Positions 16,402-27,347 of a stretch of 64,000 bases of DNA are shown one piece after another (positions within the stretch are counted from its first letter, which is position 1; each line of letters begins with the position of its first letter). The notes beneath the pieces are model-generated. The model made no database searches. It was not told the DNA's origin and saw only the letters and a list, made by a program, of their open reading frames with translations. Location of the stretch: contig CAJXQI010000014.1 of assembly GCA_913058395.1 (NCBI GenBank), positions 1-64,000 on the forward strand. The letters run 5' to 3'. Source of the stretch: an uncultured Colwellia sp. GTDB taxonomy: Bacteria > Pseudomonadota > Gammaproteobacteria > Enterobacterales > Alteromonadaceae. Position numbers and translations under genes: made by a program.

Positions 16402-17670
16402 ATGTCGATAGTTGCAGTAGGTATCAATCACAAAACCGCGCCAGTTGCTGTTAGGGAAAGAATATCATTTAACCCTGACAATCTGAGCATAGCTTTGCAA
16501 GAACTGGTTAATTCAGTTGATTGTAAAGAAGCCGCGATTTTGTCTACCTGTAATCGAACTGAACTGTATTTGGTGCAAGATGGTGAATATGCTTTAACGC
16601 AAGAACGTATTGTTCGTTGGTTAGAGCAGCACCATAATGTTCCCGCCTCTACTATTACTCCAAGCTTATATTGGCACCAAGACCAACATGCTGTTAATCA
16701 TATGATGCGTGTTGCCTGCGGTTTAGATTCTTTAGTACTAGGTGAACCGCAAATTTTAGGGCAAATGAAACAAGCCTATAACCAAGCTAAAGCAGCGGGT
16801 TCTATGGAATTGGTCATGGACCGACTTTTTCAGCGCACTTTTGGTGTTGCTAAACAAGTTCGTACTGACACTGAAATTGGCGCAAGTGCCGTTTCTGTTG
16901 CTTTTGCTGCAGTAAACTTAGCCAAGCATATTTTTGCTAGCCTAGATAAAGCCCGTGTACTACTTGTTGGTGCTGGTGAAACCATTGAGTTGGTGGCTAA
17001 GCACCTATACGAAAATAATGTCGGTCATATGACCGTGGCTAACCGTACATTAAGCCGTGCGGAAAATATGGCCAAGCAATTTGGTGCTGATGTTATTACG
17101 TTAGCGCAAATTCCTGAAATGATGGCGAATGCTGATATTGTTATTAGTTCGACTGGCAGTACCTTACCTATTATCGGTAAAGGTATGGTGGAAAAAGCAT
17201 TAACGAAAAGAAAGCATCGGCCAATGTTTATGGTAGATTTGGCTGTTCCTCGCGATATTGAAGAACAAGTTTCCGATTTAGAAGATGTATTTCTTTATAC
17301 TGTTGATGACTTGCAAAGTATTATTGCTAAGAATTTAGAAAATCGTCGTAAAGAAGCTGTTTTAGCTGAAGAAATTGTTTCAGACCAGTCATCGAGCTTT
17401 ATGTCATGGTTACGTGGTTTGAATACTCAAGATACGGTAATTTCTTATCGTAAGCAGTGTTTAGATAACCGAGATCAGCTGATAGAAAAAGCCATGCAGC
17501 AATTAGCCGCGAATAAAAAGCCTGAAGCAGTGATTGCCGAACTTGCGACTAAGTTAACCAATAAGTTTATGCATGCACCAACTAGTGCTATTCAATCTGC
17601 TGCTCAAGGTGGTGAATTAGATAGACTTGTTTACCTACGTGATATTTTTAATATTGATCATCAAGAATAG
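16402..17670 (+). CDS. hemA: Glutamyl-tRNA reductase
   Basis: HemA reduces glutamyl-tRNA to glutamate-1-semialdehyde, the first step of the C5 haem pathway. The sequence begins MSIVAVGINHKTAPVAVRER. It contains the catalytic-cysteine motif STCNRTELY near residue 50, the GLDSLVLGEPQILGQMKQA helix, a Rossmann segment VLLVGAGETIELVA and the C-terminal dimerisation helices. The ATG at 16402 gives 422 residues, the usual length. The haem load may matter here because NirB needs sirohaem from the same pathway. It heads hemA-prfA-prmC. Confidence 0.96.
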   Translation: MSIVAVGINHKTAPVAVRERISFNPDNLSIALQELVNSVDCKEAAILSTCNRTELYLVQDGEYALTQERIVRWLEQHHNVPASTITPSLYWHQDQHAVNHMMRVACGLDSLVLGEPQILGQMKQAYNQAKAAGSMELVMDRLFQRTFGVAKQVRTDTEIGASAVSVAFAAVNLAKHIFASLDKARVLLVGAGETIELVAKHLYENNVGHMTVANRTLSRAENMAKQFGADVITLAQIPEMMANADIVISSTGSTLPIIGKGMVEKALTKRKHRPMFMVDLAVPRDIEEQVSDLEDVFLYTVDDLQSIIAKNLENRRKEAVLAEEIVSDQSSSFMSWLRGLNTQDTVISYRKQCLDNRDQLIEKAMQQLAANKKPEAVIAELATKLTNKFMHAPTSAIQSAAQGGELDRLVYLRDIFNIDHQE

Positions 17671-17875
17671 CCATTAAGTTATTATTAGTGCTGTTAGGCG
17701 TTGAAAGCCATTAACGATTCTTGCTGTTCACCCTTCACAAACATTGAAACTCAACGCTAAGCTCTTTATACTGCCCGCATGCTTTTCTAGCTTGAATAAA
17801 CTACTGCTATTTACCTGCTGAGTTGAATATAATGTGCGGGTAATTCATCAATTATTGACTATATAAGATCATTTA

Positions 17876-18964
17876 ATGAATAAATCTGTTTATCAAAAAC
17901 TTGAGATACTTGTCGAGCGCTTTGAAGAAGTTCAAGCCTTGCTATCTGATCCGGAAACTATTTCGAATCAAGAAAAATTTCAGGCCTTATCGAAAGAATT
18001 CTCCCAACTAGAAGTGGTTACTTCTGCTTTTCATGCTTATCAAGAAGCCGAAGATGATTTTGCCACTGCTGAAGAAATGCTCAAGGATGATGATCCTGAT
18101 ATGCGCGAAATGGCGCAAGAAGAGTTTAAAGCAGCTAAAAAAGCGGTAGAAAAAATGACCGACGAGCTGCAAATATTACTTTTGCCACGCGATCCAAAAG
18201 ACGATAACAATTGTTTTCTAGAGATTCGTGCCGGCGCTGGTGGTGATGAAGCAGCAATTTTTGTTGGTGATTTATTTCGTATGTACAGCCGTTATGCTGA
18301 AAAGCAAGGTTGGAAAATTGAATTAATGAATTCTAATGAAAGTGAGCAAGGTGGCTTTAAAGAGGTTGTGGTTAAAGTGAACGGTGAAGGTGTTTATGGG
18401 CAGATGAAATACGAGTCTGGCGGACATCGTGTGCAACGTGTACCTGAAACCGAATCACAAGGCCGTGTTCATACTTCTGCATGTACTGTTGTGGTAATGC
18501 CTGAAATTCCAGCTTCAGAAGCGATTGAAATTAACAAAGCTGATTTGAAAGTTGATACTTTCCGAGCATCAGGCGCGGGTGGACAGCACGTTAACAAAAC
18601 CGATTCAGCAATTCGTATTACGCATATTCCATCAGGTGTTGTGGTTGAATGTCAGGACCAACGTTCTCAGCATAAAAACAGAGCACAAGCGATGTCAGTA
18701 TTGCAAGCTCGTTTACAACAAGCTGAAGATGAAAAGCGCCGCAGTGCTGAAGAGTCTTCTCGTCGTAATCTAGTGGCGAGTGGTGACCGTTCTGAACGTA
18801 TTCGTACCTATAATTTCCCACAAGGGCGTATGAGTGATCATCGTATTAACCTGACACTTTACCGCTTAAATGAAATTATGGAAGGTAGCTTGCAATTGGT
18901 ATTAGAGCCAATAATGCAAGAAAGCCAAGCTGACTTATTAGCAGAGCTTGCTGAGCAAAACTAG
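17876..18964 (+). CDS. prfA: Peptide chain release factor 1
   Basis: RF1 reads UAA and UAG and triggers peptide release. The 362-residue protein has the domain-2 tripeptide in the region with [16 protein letters not shown] and the catalytic loop [18 protein letters not shown], in which GGQ enters the peptidyl-transferase centre. The stop codon TAG shares one base with the GTG of prmC, so translation is coupled to the enzyme that methylates this GGQ glutamine. Confidence 0.97.
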   Translation: MNKSVYQKLEILVERFEEVQALLSDPETISNQEKFQALSKEFSQLEVVTSAFHAYQEAEDDFATAEEMLKDDDPDMREMAQEEFKAAKKAVEKMTDELQILLLPRDPKDDNNCFLEIRAGAGGDEAAIFVGDLFRMYSRYAEKQGWKIELMNSNESEQGGFKEVVVKVNGEGVYGQMKYESGGHRVQRVPETESQGRVHTSACTVVVMPEIPASEAIEINKADLKVDTFRASGAGGQHVNKTDSAIRITHIPSGVVVECQDQRSQHKNRAQAMSVLQARLQQAEDEKRRSAEESSRRNLVASGDRSERIRTYNFPQGRMSDHRINLTLYRLNEIMEGSLQLVLEPIMQESQADLLAELAEQN

Positions 18965-19857
18965 TGTCTGAGTTAGCTACACCGCAATTGTTATCGGTTG
19001 AACAATTATCATCGATGGCAATTGCGAAATTAATTGCCTACGGACAACAACGTTTATTAGCTACTTCTGATAGTGCTAAATTAGATGTTGAGCTACTCAT
19101 TTGCTTTGTTATTGATAAGCCAAGAACCTATTTGTTGACTTGGCCTGAGCAAACATTGTCATTAACGCAAACAACACAATTTGTTGAGTTGTTATTGCGC
19201 CGTATTCAAGGTGAACCGATTGCTTATATCGTTGAAATGCGAGAATTTTGGTCATTGCCTTTACAAGTTTCCCCTGCCACGTTAATTCCTCGACCTGATA
19301 CTGAAGTTTTAGTTGAACTGGTACTAAATAATCATTCAGCTGAGGGGATGAGTTGCTTAGATTTAGGAACAGGAACAGGTGCAATTGCATTGGCATTAGC
19401 TTCAGAGCAGGGCTCTTGGCAAATAGATGCGGTAGATTTTAGCCATGATGCTGTTGCGCTAGCAAAAACCAATGCCAGTAATTTGAATTTAGCGCAGGTT
19501 AATATTTTTCAAAGTGATTGGTTTAGCGCCGTTGCCGAAAATAAGCATTACGATGTAATTGTTAGCAATCCTCCTTATATCGATGAACAAGATCACCACC
19601 TAGCGCAGGGCGATGTAAGGTTTGAACCTAAAACTGCCTTAGTTGCTGATGATAGCGGTTTAGCGGATATAAAAATTATTGTCAGCCATGCGCGAAATTA
19701 CTTTAACCAACTAGGTTATTTGTATATTGAACACGGTTTTGAACAAAGTATTGCGGTGCAAAATATTTTGGCTGAACACGGCTATAAAAAAATTCAAACC
19801 TTTAAAGATTACAACGATAATGACAGGATCACCTGTGGTTGTTTTATCATTGATTAA
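18964..19857 (+). CDS. prmC: Release factor glutamine methyltransferase
   Basis: PrmC methylates the glutamine of the GGQ loop of RF1 and RF2 using SAM. The 297-residue protein has an N-terminal helical domain and a Rossmann methyltransferase domain. SAM motif I reads CLDLGTGTGAIALALA (near 122) and the catalytic motif is NPPYI (near 202). REFWSLPLQVSPATLIPRPDTE is the conserved linker. It starts with GTG overlapping the prfA stop by one base. Confidence 0.96.
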   Translation: MSELATPQLLSVEQLSSMAIAKLIAYGQQRLLATSDSAKLDVELLICFVIDKPRTYLLTWPEQTLSLTQTTQFVELLLRRIQGEPIAYIVEMREFWSLPLQVSPATLIPRPDTEVLVELVLNNHSAEGMSCLDLGTGTGAIALALASEQGSWQIDAVDFSHDAVALAKTNASNLNLAQVNIFQSDWFSAVAENKHYDVIVSNPPYIDEQDHHLAQGDVRFEPKTALVADDSGLADIKIIVSHARNYFNQLGYLYIEHGFEQSIAVQNILAEHGYKKIQTFKDYNDNDRITCGCFIID

Positions 19858-19905
19858 GAATTAAAAGTTAACACACAATAAATATAACAATAAATGGAGA
19901 ATTCT

Positions 19906-20280
19906 GTGCTTAAACACTTACATATGACAGTTGCTGCAATCAGCATATTACTTTTTACTTTTCGTTTTGCCTTAACCTTGGTTAACTCTGAAAAATTAAC
20001 CTTGAAATGGTTGAAAATTGCTCCACATATAATCGACACATTATTGTTGGGGTTAGGTATAGCTTTATCAATAAAGCTAGCAATTAATCCCGCGGAGCAG
20101 TTGTGGTTAGCTGAAAAGCTATTCGCCGTTGTAGCCTACATTTTTACTGGCTATTACACATTAAAGCTCGCTCGTAACCGTACCATGCAAATCATTGGGT
20201 TTTTAGGTGCGTTAGGCTGGGTTATGTTGATTGTGCGCATCGCAATGAGCAAAGAAACCGTATTTTTAGCTGGCTTGTAA
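19906..20280 (+). CDS. sirB2: SirB2-family inner-membrane protein
   Basis: This is a four-helix membrane protein of about 124 residues. Helices cover roughly 7-25, 40-60, 72-95 and 100-118. The family is conserved between prmC and kdsA in gammaproteobacteria, and its molecular role is not known. The GTG at 19906 has GGAGA 5 nt upstream and gives the family-like start LKHLHMTVAAISI. An ATG at 19894 overlaps that ribosome-binding site and is less likely. It is 48 nt after prmC and 37 nt before sirB1. Confidence 0.85.
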   Translation: MLKHLHMTVAAISILLFTFRFALTLVNSEKLTLKWLKIAPHIIDTLLLGLGIALSIKLAINPAEQLWLAEKLFAVVAYIFTGYYTLKLARNRTMQIIGFLGALGWVMLIVRIAMSKETVFLAGL

Positions 20281-20317
20281 GCGACTAAAATAAAATTTTA
20301 CTATTGAAAGAGAATTC

Positions 20318-21118
20318 ATGAACGATTTGTTGTTGTCAGAAATTAAATCTGAACAAAATGAGCCATTACAAACTTTCTTGTTATTAGAAGAATATATTTT
20401 TGGCACAAGTGATTCTGGTGTTAGTGAGCTAGATGACTTAGTCAAATTGTGCCAAGAAGAAACAGATAAAGTAGAAGAGCCAATTGAAAAAGCAGAAGTG
20501 CTGATTAATACCTTGTTTGTTGACCAGCTTTTTATTGATAAGCGCTTACCTGTTTGGCCGACTATCGCACATCAATTATCACCAGCGCTTAACCATAAGT
20601 TAATTTCGCCAACATTAAAAGCAATATTGATTGCTCATATCGCTAATGCTTGTGACTGTAAAACAGACATTGTTTTTGTGCCTGAAAAAGCGATGATCAG
20701 AATTGTTTGTGATGAGCATTATGCGATTATATTTGACCCAGTAACTGGTGAGTCGCTAAATTGGCATGAGTTAGATGCTCGTATGAGTGAGATTTCAGGC
20801 GACCCATTTGAAATACAAATGGATGTAATGAAGTCAGAAAGCCTGGTGCTTGAGCATATTACTAGCTTAAAAACGGCTTTTATTCGTGAACAGGCCTACG
20901 ACAATGCGTTGAAGTGTGTTGATATGCTATTAGCATTGAATCCTAATGACCCGTTTGAGCGCCGTGACCGAGGCTTTTTATTGCATCAACTTGATTGCTT
21001 TAAAGTCGCTTACGATGATTATCAATATTTTGTTGAGCAATGCCCGAAAGATCCCGCTGCTCAACTGTTAAAACTACAACTAGATAAAATCTCAATTTCA
21101 GATACGATATTGCACTAA
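20318..21118 (+). CDS. sirB1: SirB1-family transglutaminase-like/TPR protein
   Basis: This 266-residue cytoplasmic protein has an N-terminal region resembling the transglutaminase-like SirB1 core (LINTLFVDQLFIDKRLPVWPTIAHQLSPALNHK). A C-terminal TPR-like pair of helices follows (AFIREQAYDNALKCVDMLLALNPNDPFERRDRGFLLHQLDCFKVAYDDYQYFVEQCP). The sirB2-sirB1 order before kdsA is conserved, although the biochemical function is unknown. The N-terminal half is divergent from typical SirB1 sequences that I recall. Confidence 0.82.
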   Translation: MNDLLLSEIKSEQNEPLQTFLLLEEYIFGTSDSGVSELDDLVKLCQEETDKVEEPIEKAEVLINTLFVDQLFIDKRLPVWPTIAHQLSPALNHKLISPTLKAILIAHIANACDCKTDIVFVPEKAMIRIVCDEHYAIIFDPVTGESLNWHELDARMSEISGDPFEIQMDVMKSESLVLEHITSLKTAFIREQAYDNALKCVDMLLALNPNDPFERRDRGFLLHQLDCFKVAYDDYQYFVEQCPKDPAAQLLKLQLDKISISDTILH

Positions 21119-21212
21119 TAAACGTTAATACTTTGCGTGAGCAAATAAGCGCGACAAAAAGCAATGTCATAAGCTATACCAATTGGTATTTTACCCAATA
21201 AAAGGATAAGTA

Positions 21213-22475
21213 ATGCAAGATACAGTTGTGGCGAATGCGCCATTAATTACTAACGACGCGACCGTTCTCGGTATTTTAGCGCTGATTTTAGGTTTCGTAT
21301 TTTATACCTCTAATAGCAGTAATGCTGCTTGCCGCTCATTTTATAAATATGTACCTGCATTATTAATGTGTTACTTGTTGCCTTCTTTGCTTAATACTTT
21401 CGGTATTGTAAGTGCTGATGTTAGCCAAGTTGATGAAGTGGCAAAATACTATTTACTACCGGCATGTTTAGTTTTATTAACTTTAAGTATTGATATTAAA
21501 GCGATTGCCGGCTTAGGTAGTAAAGCCGTTATTATGTTTTTAACTGGTACTGTCGGCGTGATTATTGGCGGTCCTCTTGCTTTGTTAATTGTTTCTGCTG
21601 TATGGCCTGAATTAATTGGTGTTTCTGGACCTGACGCGGTATGGCGTGGTATGGCTGCACTTGCTGGTAGTTGGATTGGTGGTGGCGCAAACATGCTTGC
21701 TATGAAAGAGATCTACGGCGCAGACGGTAAAATATTTACCATCATGGTGACAGTTGATATCGTAGTAGCAAATATTTGGATGGCAGGTTTGCTTTATATG
21801 GCCGCTAACCATAAACGCATTGACGCTAAAAATGGCGCCGACACTTCAAGTATTGACCGCTTAGTTGAGAAAGTTGAAGCTCACACTCGCGCAAACTCTA
21901 AAACACCAGAATTAAAAGATTACATGCTTATATTGGCTGTTGGTTTAGGTGCTGCAGGCATGGCACATTTGGCAGCTGATTACTTAGTACCATTCTTTCA
22001 AACCAATTTCCCTGAACTGAAGAAATTTAGCTTACACAGCAAATTATTTTGGATCATTGTTTTAGTGACTAGCATTGGCTTGGCATTATCTTTTACTAAA
22101 GTAAGAAACCTAGAATCAGTAGGTGCTTCAAAAGTCGGCAGTAGCTTCCTTTATGTTTTAGTGGCAACGATTGGCTTGCATATGGATATTTCTCAAATTG
22201 TAGAAGCACCTAAATATATGGTGATTGGTCTAATTTGGATGGCAGTACACGTAATCTTATTATTTGCAGTTGGTAAGTTTATTAAAGCACCGGTGTTTTA
22301 TTTAGCTGTTGGTAGTAAAGCTAATATTGGTGGTGCGGCATCTGCACCTGTTATTGCTTCAGCATTCCATCCGTCACTTGCGCCAGTAGGTGTTTTGTTA
22401 GCAGTACTCGGTTATGCATTAGGTACTTATATGGCATGGTTATGTGGACAACTATTGAGAATTGTCGGTAGCTAA
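21213..22475 (+). CDS. DUF819-family membrane protein (YjcL-like)
   Basis: This 420-residue polytopic protein has about ten to twelve hydrophobic helices. It shows the glycine-rich family segments GTVGVIIGGPLALLIVSAVWPE and GSWIGGGANMLAMKEIYGADGKIFTIMVTVD in the first half and the repeat-like GSKANIGGAASAPVIASAFHPSLAPVGVLLAVLGYALGTY in the second. The two halves look like an inverted-repeat transporter fold, but no substrate is established for DUF819. It lies between sirB1 and kdsA, which are adjacent in most relatives, so it is probably an insertion. Confidence 0.85.
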   Translation: MQDTVVANAPLITNDATVLGILALILGFVFYTSNSSNAACRSFYKYVPALLMCYLLPSLLNTFGIVSADVSQVDEVAKYYLLPACLVLLTLSIDIKAIAGLGSKAVIMFLTGTVGVIIGGPLALLIVSAVWPELIGVSGPDAVWRGMAALAGSWIGGGANMLAMKEIYGADGKIFTIMVTVDIVVANIWMAGLLYMAANHKRIDAKNGADTSSIDRLVEKVEAHTRANSKTPELKDYMLILAVGLGAAGMAHLAADYLVPFFQTNFPELKKFSLHSKLFWIIVLVTSIGLALSFTKVRNLESVGASKVGSSFLYVLVATIGLHMDISQIVEAPKYMVIGLIWMAVHVILLFAVGKFIKAPVFYLAVGSKANIGGAASAPVIASAFHPSLAPVGVLLAVLGYALGTYMAWLCGQLLRIVGS

Positions 22476-22489
22476 AGCAATAACTAATA

Positions 22490-22511
22490 TAGGGCTAATT
22501 ATTTAGCCCTA
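22490..22511 (+). terminator. Hairpin between DUF819 gene and kdsA
   Basis: TAGGGCTAA and TTAGCCCTA form a perfect 9-bp stem with a 4-nt loop (TTAT). Only a weak T-stretch follows, so it is a leaky terminator or an mRNA-stability element just before the kdsA start at 22533. Confidence 0.5.
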
Positions 22512-22517
22512 AGATAA

Positions 22518-23375
<858 letters not shown>

Positions 23376-23395
23376 TTTCATTAAATTACTTGCAT

Positions 23396-23424
23396 AAAAA
23401 AGAGCGCTAATCAGCGCTCTTTTT
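23396..23424 (+). terminator. Intrinsic terminator after kdsA
   Basis: AGAGCGCT and AGCGCTCT form an 8-bp stem with loop AATC, flanked by A-run and T-run, so it also works on the minus strand for the convergent symporter gene. Confidence 0.88.
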
Positions 23425-23523
23425 GTATGGAACTTCTGCTTAGTACTTTCAGTCGATAACTTCATCCGACTCCTTAAACCTAAAGAAAATTTAAGAAATC
23501 GGCATAAATATTGAAATAAGTAT

Positions 23524-24864
23524 TTAGCTTTTATCTAAATGATGAAAGTCAATGTTTTCAATGTTTTTTCCAGCATTTGCATCATTAAATACCGATTCAT
23601 CGAATTGGTCTTCAGATTTACCAACTACAACGGTTACCATACTATCGCCGGTAACGTTTACTGCAGTTCGTGTCATATCTAGTAAACGATCAACACCAAT
23701 AATTAAAGCGATGCCTTCTACTGGTAATCCTACTTGTTCTAACACCATTGCTAGCATAATTAAGCCAACGCCAGGAACACCAGCCGTTCCGATAGATGCT
23801 AGTGTCGCTGTTAGTATCACCATTAAGTAATCAGTTAACGTTAGGTCTTGAGCAAACACCTGCGCAATAAATACTGTAGCAACACCTTGCATGATTGCCG
23901 TACCGTCCATATTGATCGTAGCGCCAAGCGGTACGGTAAACGAAGCAATGGAGTTTTTAACGCCCATTTTCTTGGTTGTTGTTTCTAGGGTAATTGGCAA
24001 TGTTGCGTTGCTACTTGATGTTGAGAAAGCAAATATAGCGGTATCGCGCATTTTCTTTAAAAATATTAATGGATTTAATCCGGTTAACAATTTCAGTAAA
24101 ACAGGGTAGGTAACAAAGGCATGTAATAATAAGGCAAATACTACAACAAAGAAGTATTTTAACAAGTTCCCAAAAGTGCTTAATGAAACATCAGTAAACA
24201 GACCTGCTAGTAAACAGAATACGCCATAAGGTGCTATGTTCATCAAAATAGTAACAAGGCGCATGATAACTACGCTCATATCCTCAAATAATGAAGCGAT
24301 GCGCTCACCTGCTTTACCGGAAAGTGCGATTGCTATACCAAACAATAATGCGAAGATAATGACCTGCAACATATTACCTTTCGCAAAAGCGGCAAAAGGG
24401 TTACTTGGGAACATTTGAATAATAACTTGCGCAAGTGATGGCGCTTCACGGCTAGCAAAAGTTGTTCCTGCCGTCATATTAACCCCTTCGCCAGGGCTAA
24501 CAAGCAACGCTAAAGTCATAGCGAAACTAATCGCGATAGCAGTAGTTAATAGGTATAAGCCAATAGCCTTACCGCCAATTCGTCCAAGCTTAGTGGTATC
24601 TTTTAATGAGCAGGTACCACAAATCAAAGAAACGAAAACTAGTGGCACTACGAGCATTTGCAAACTAGAAATGAATATTTGCCCACCGACTTCAAATATA
24701 CCGTCAACTAAGAAGCCACGTAATGAAAGGTCAAATAGGTATAAGGGAATTACAGCGTCAGTGCCGTTGGGCATTAACCATTGTAAAATTGTGCCAACGA
24801 GGATACCTGCAACCATGCCAGTAACAATTCTCGTCGTTAAACTTGCTTGCTTTTTTTCAGTCAT
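23524..24864 (-). CDS. Dicarboxylate/amino acid:cation symporter (DAACS/SDF family)
   Basis: This 446-residue GltP/DctA-type secondary transporter probably takes up glutamate, aspartate or C4-dicarboxylates with protons or sodium. The family marks are present: the serine-rich re-entrant loop FAFSTSSSNATLPITLETT near residue 278, GATINMDGTAIMQGVATVFIAQ near 314 and the second hairpin GTAGVPGVGLIMLAMVLEQVGLP, followed by DRLLDMTRTAVNVTGDSMVTVVV. The position of SSS in the loop is typical of glutamate/aspartate carriers, but the substrate is not certain. It is divergent from the Ig-like lipoprotein gene. Confidence 0.93.
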   Translation of the reverse strand: MTEKKQASLTTRIVTGMVAGILVGTILQWLMPNGTDAVIPLYLFDLSLRGFLVDGIFEVGGQIFISSLQMLVVPLVFVSLICGTCSLKDTTKLGRIGGKAIGLYLLTTAIAISFAMTLALLVSPGEGVNMTAGTTFASREAPSLAQVIIQMFPSNPFAAFAKGNMLQVIIFALLFGIAIALSGKAGERIASLFEDMSVVIMRLVTILMNIAPYGVFCLLAGLFTDVSLSTFGNLLKYFFVVVFALLLHAFVTYPVLLKLLTGLNPLIFLKKMRDTAIFAFSTSSSNATLPITLETTTKKMGVKNSIASFTVPLGATINMDGTAIMQGVATVFIAQVFAQDLTLTDYLMVILTATLASIGTAGVPGVGLIMLAMVLEQVGLPVEGIALIIGVDRLLDMTRTAVNVTGDSMVTVVVGKSEDQFDESVFNDANAGKNIENIDFHHLDKS

Positions 24865-25046
24865 ATTATTCTAGTTTTAGTAAGCGATATCGTATTATGT
24901 TGCCGCAGAGAAAAGAAATCAAATGATTAGCCTATATTGCTGAACTCAATGAAATTATGTTTTTTTTTGTAATCAGTGACCTTTTTAGAAAAATTCAGTT
25001 AAGATGGCAGTAGTTGATAATAAAAATTACCAGGGAGATGCTTTTT

Positions 25047-27272
25047 ATGGCGCTACTTCAACGCTTTAGTTTTGTTTTACTGTTTGCAACTTTACTCAGT
25101 TTAGTGGGTTGTGGAGGCAGTAGTGGCGGGTTTGATGAAACCCCAGACGGTGGCGATGGTACCACACCTGACGCTATTACAATTTCATTGGTTATTTCTG
25201 ATAAAGATGTGGCTCAAGCTACTCCTGCTGTGTTAACTGCAACTGTTATGCAGGGAACTACACCATTATCTGGCAAACTTGTAACCTTCTCGATTGACAA
25301 CATTAACTTAGCAAGTTTTGAAACTGATGTTAGTACTAGTAGTACTAATAGTAGTGGTGTAGCTGTTATAACTTTGTTGGCTGGTTCAAGTAGTGGTTCA
25401 GGTATTATTACTGCAAGTGTAGATAGTATTGAGTCATCGCCAGTAGCCTTTGACAGTGCCGGTGATGGTGGCGCAACAGGCGAACCTGTTGCTAATGAAA
25501 TTAGTTTATTTGCGAGTAGTCAACAAATAGCATCAAGTGGTAGTGATGAAGTTGCATTAACAACTATTGCCAAAGATGATAATAATAACCTTGTTGCAGG
25601 TGTGACGGTGACATTTAGCGCATCATCAGGGCAAATTGAAGTTGTTAACTCTGTAACGGGTGACGATGGCCAAGCGACAGCAATATTAAAAACAAATAAT
25701 GAACCCGCTAATAGAATCATAACTGTGACATCACAAGCAGGTCAGGTTATGGATACTGTAGATGTTCAAGTGACCGGCACATCAATTAACTTAACTGGCT
25801 CGTCTTCTTTAGCTATAAACGACGAGAATAGCTTTTTTATTCAAGTGCTAAATTCTGATAGTGTTGGTATTCCAAACATTACGGTTAACCTTTCTTTATC
25901 TGATACTGCAAGTGGCAGTGTTGCGGATATAAATATTCCTGCTTCAATTACTACTGATATTACCGGTCAGGCAAGTTTTTCTGTGGTTGGCTCCACGGGA
26001 GGAAGTAATACTATAATTGCAAATGCTGCAGGTGCTATTACTTCACATGATGTAACCGTTCAAGCAGACTCATTTTTGTTTAGCAGCTTTAATAACGGCC
26101 AACAATCTGTCGACCCTGCTGTAAGTAGTTTACCCGATGTACTGTTAACTAATAGTGCGACGATTGAGCTCACTTGGATGCAATCTAATGCACCGATAGC
26201 TGACGGTACTACCGTAAGCTTTACTTCAACGAGAGGGACGGTAAATCCAACTACTGCGACAACGTTAAACGGGAAAGTATCTACTAATATTACCTCGACT
26301 AATGCAGGTAAAGCTTTAGTAACCGTTACAGGAACAGACGGCAGTATTAGCCTTAACAACCAATTAGAATTTGAGTTTGTTGCAGAAACAGCTAATACAA
26401 TTACAGCACAGGCATCTCCTAGTTCAATAGCGCCGAACGGTGATACATCTACAATCTCTGTTATTGTTAAAGATCTAAATGGAAACCTTGTCAAAGGAAA
26501 AACTATTGAATTCACGCTAACTGACACTAATGGAGGCTCTATTTTACCTGCTACAGCTGTTACAGATAGCAATGGTAGTGCTAGCACGGTTTATACATCA
26601 AACTCTGTATCAGCCCAAGATGGAGTGTCTATTAAAGCAACGGTTCAAGAATTACCTAGCTTGTCAGACACAGTCACTTTAACCGTTGCAGAAAGAGAGC
26701 TATTCATTGCCATAGGTACAGGTAATGAAATTGAAGAACCAAGTATTACGACTTATAACAAGCAATATTCAGTATTTGTTACAGATGTTGACTCAACACC
26801 ACAAGCTAATGTAAAACTTACTGTCTCTGCTGTTCCACAAGCCTACTATAAAGGTTTTTGGGCTAAAGCATTCGATGAAAATGGTGATTTTGTTCAGTGG
26901 GAAGCAAGGCATTTTGCTCGATGCTTGAATGAAGATCTTAACACTGATGGTATTTTAGATGCTGGTGAAGATACTAATGGTAGCGGTACATTAACGCCTG
27001 GTAACGTTGTTGCAGCTTTAGGTGAGGTAACTACAGATGAATTTGGACAAGCAGTTATTGATATCCGTTACGCACAAAGTTTTGCTAATTGGGTCGATGT
27101 CGATTTAATTGTCAGTTCAAAAGTAGCCGGCACTGAAAGCTTCACTCATACTGTTTTTAATTTGCCAGTGTCTGGATCAGATGTTTCTGATGAAGGTACT
27201 TCACCTCCAACTGCAGGAATAGGACTTGTAGGTCCGTTTGGTTTTATAGGTGACTGTACAGTTGTAGAATAA
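25047..27272 (+). CDS. Surface lipoprotein with tandem bacterial Ig-like (Big_1/invasin) domains
   Basis: This 741-residue exported lipoprotein has a signal peptide ending in the lipobox LVGC (mature cysteine near 22), then a glycine/serine linker. About five invasin-type Ig-like repeats span roughly residues 45-560, each carrying variants of VTFS..G.......T...G.A...L. A cysteine-containing C-terminal region of unknown fold includes a calcium-loop-like stretch LNTDGILDAGEDTNGSGTL. The ATG at 25047 has AGGGAG about 9 nt upstream. A start at 25014 would put a charged tail before the signal. A role at the cell surface, perhaps adhesion, is inferred from the domain type. Confidence 0.82.
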   Translation: MALLQRFSFVLLFATLLSLVGCGGSSGGFDETPDGGDGTTPDAITISLVISDKDVAQATPAVLTATVMQGTTPLSGKLVTFSIDNINLASFETDVSTSSTNSSGVAVITLLAGSSSGSGIITASVDSIESSPVAFDSAGDGGATGEPVANEISLFASSQQIASSGSDEVALTTIAKDDNNNLVAGVTVTFSASSGQIEVVNSVTGDDGQATAILKTNNEPANRIITVTSQAGQVMDTVDVQVTGTSINLTGSSSLAINDENSFFIQVLNSDSVGIPNITVNLSLSDTASGSVADINIPASITTDITGQASFSVVGSTGGSNTIIANAAGAITSHDVTVQADSFLFSSFNNGQQSVDPAVSSLPDVLLTNSATIELTWMQSNAPIADGTTVSFTSTRGTVNPTTATTLNGKVSTNITSTNAGKALVTVTGTDGSISLNNQLEFEFVAETANTITAQASPSSIAPNGDTSTISVIVKDLNGNLVKGKTIEFTLTDTNGGSILPATAVTDSNGSASTVYTSNSVSAQDGVSIKATVQELPSLSDTVTLTVAERELFIAIGTGNEIEEPSITTYNKQYSVFVTDVDSTPQANVKLTVSAVPQAYYKGFWAKAFDENGDFVQWEARHFARCLNEDLNTDGILDAGEDTNGSGTLTPGNVVAALGEVTTDEFGQAVIDIRYAQSFANWVDVDLIVSSKVAGTESFTHTVFNLPVSGSDVSDEGTSPPTAGIGLVGPFGFIGDCTVVE

Positions 27273-27288
27273 TCAAGCATTGAATAAT

Positions 27289-27316
27289 AAAAAAGCCGCT
27301 TTTAAGCGGCTTTTTT
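27289..27316. terminator. Bidirectional terminator
   Basis: GCCGCT and AGCGGC form a 6-bp stem around TTTA, flanked by six A and six T. It serves the Ig-like lipoprotein gene (+) and the convergent arginase-family gene (-). Confidence 0.9.
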
Positions 27317-27347
27317 ATTAGTAATATTTAACTAATTTTTTAAACTA

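Noticed and set aside
26060-26587. 175-codon minus-strand frame over the Ig-like lipoprotein
   Set aside because: Antisense shadow of the repeat region; no ribosome-binding site and valine/leucine-rich translation typical of reversed threonine/serine-rich codons.
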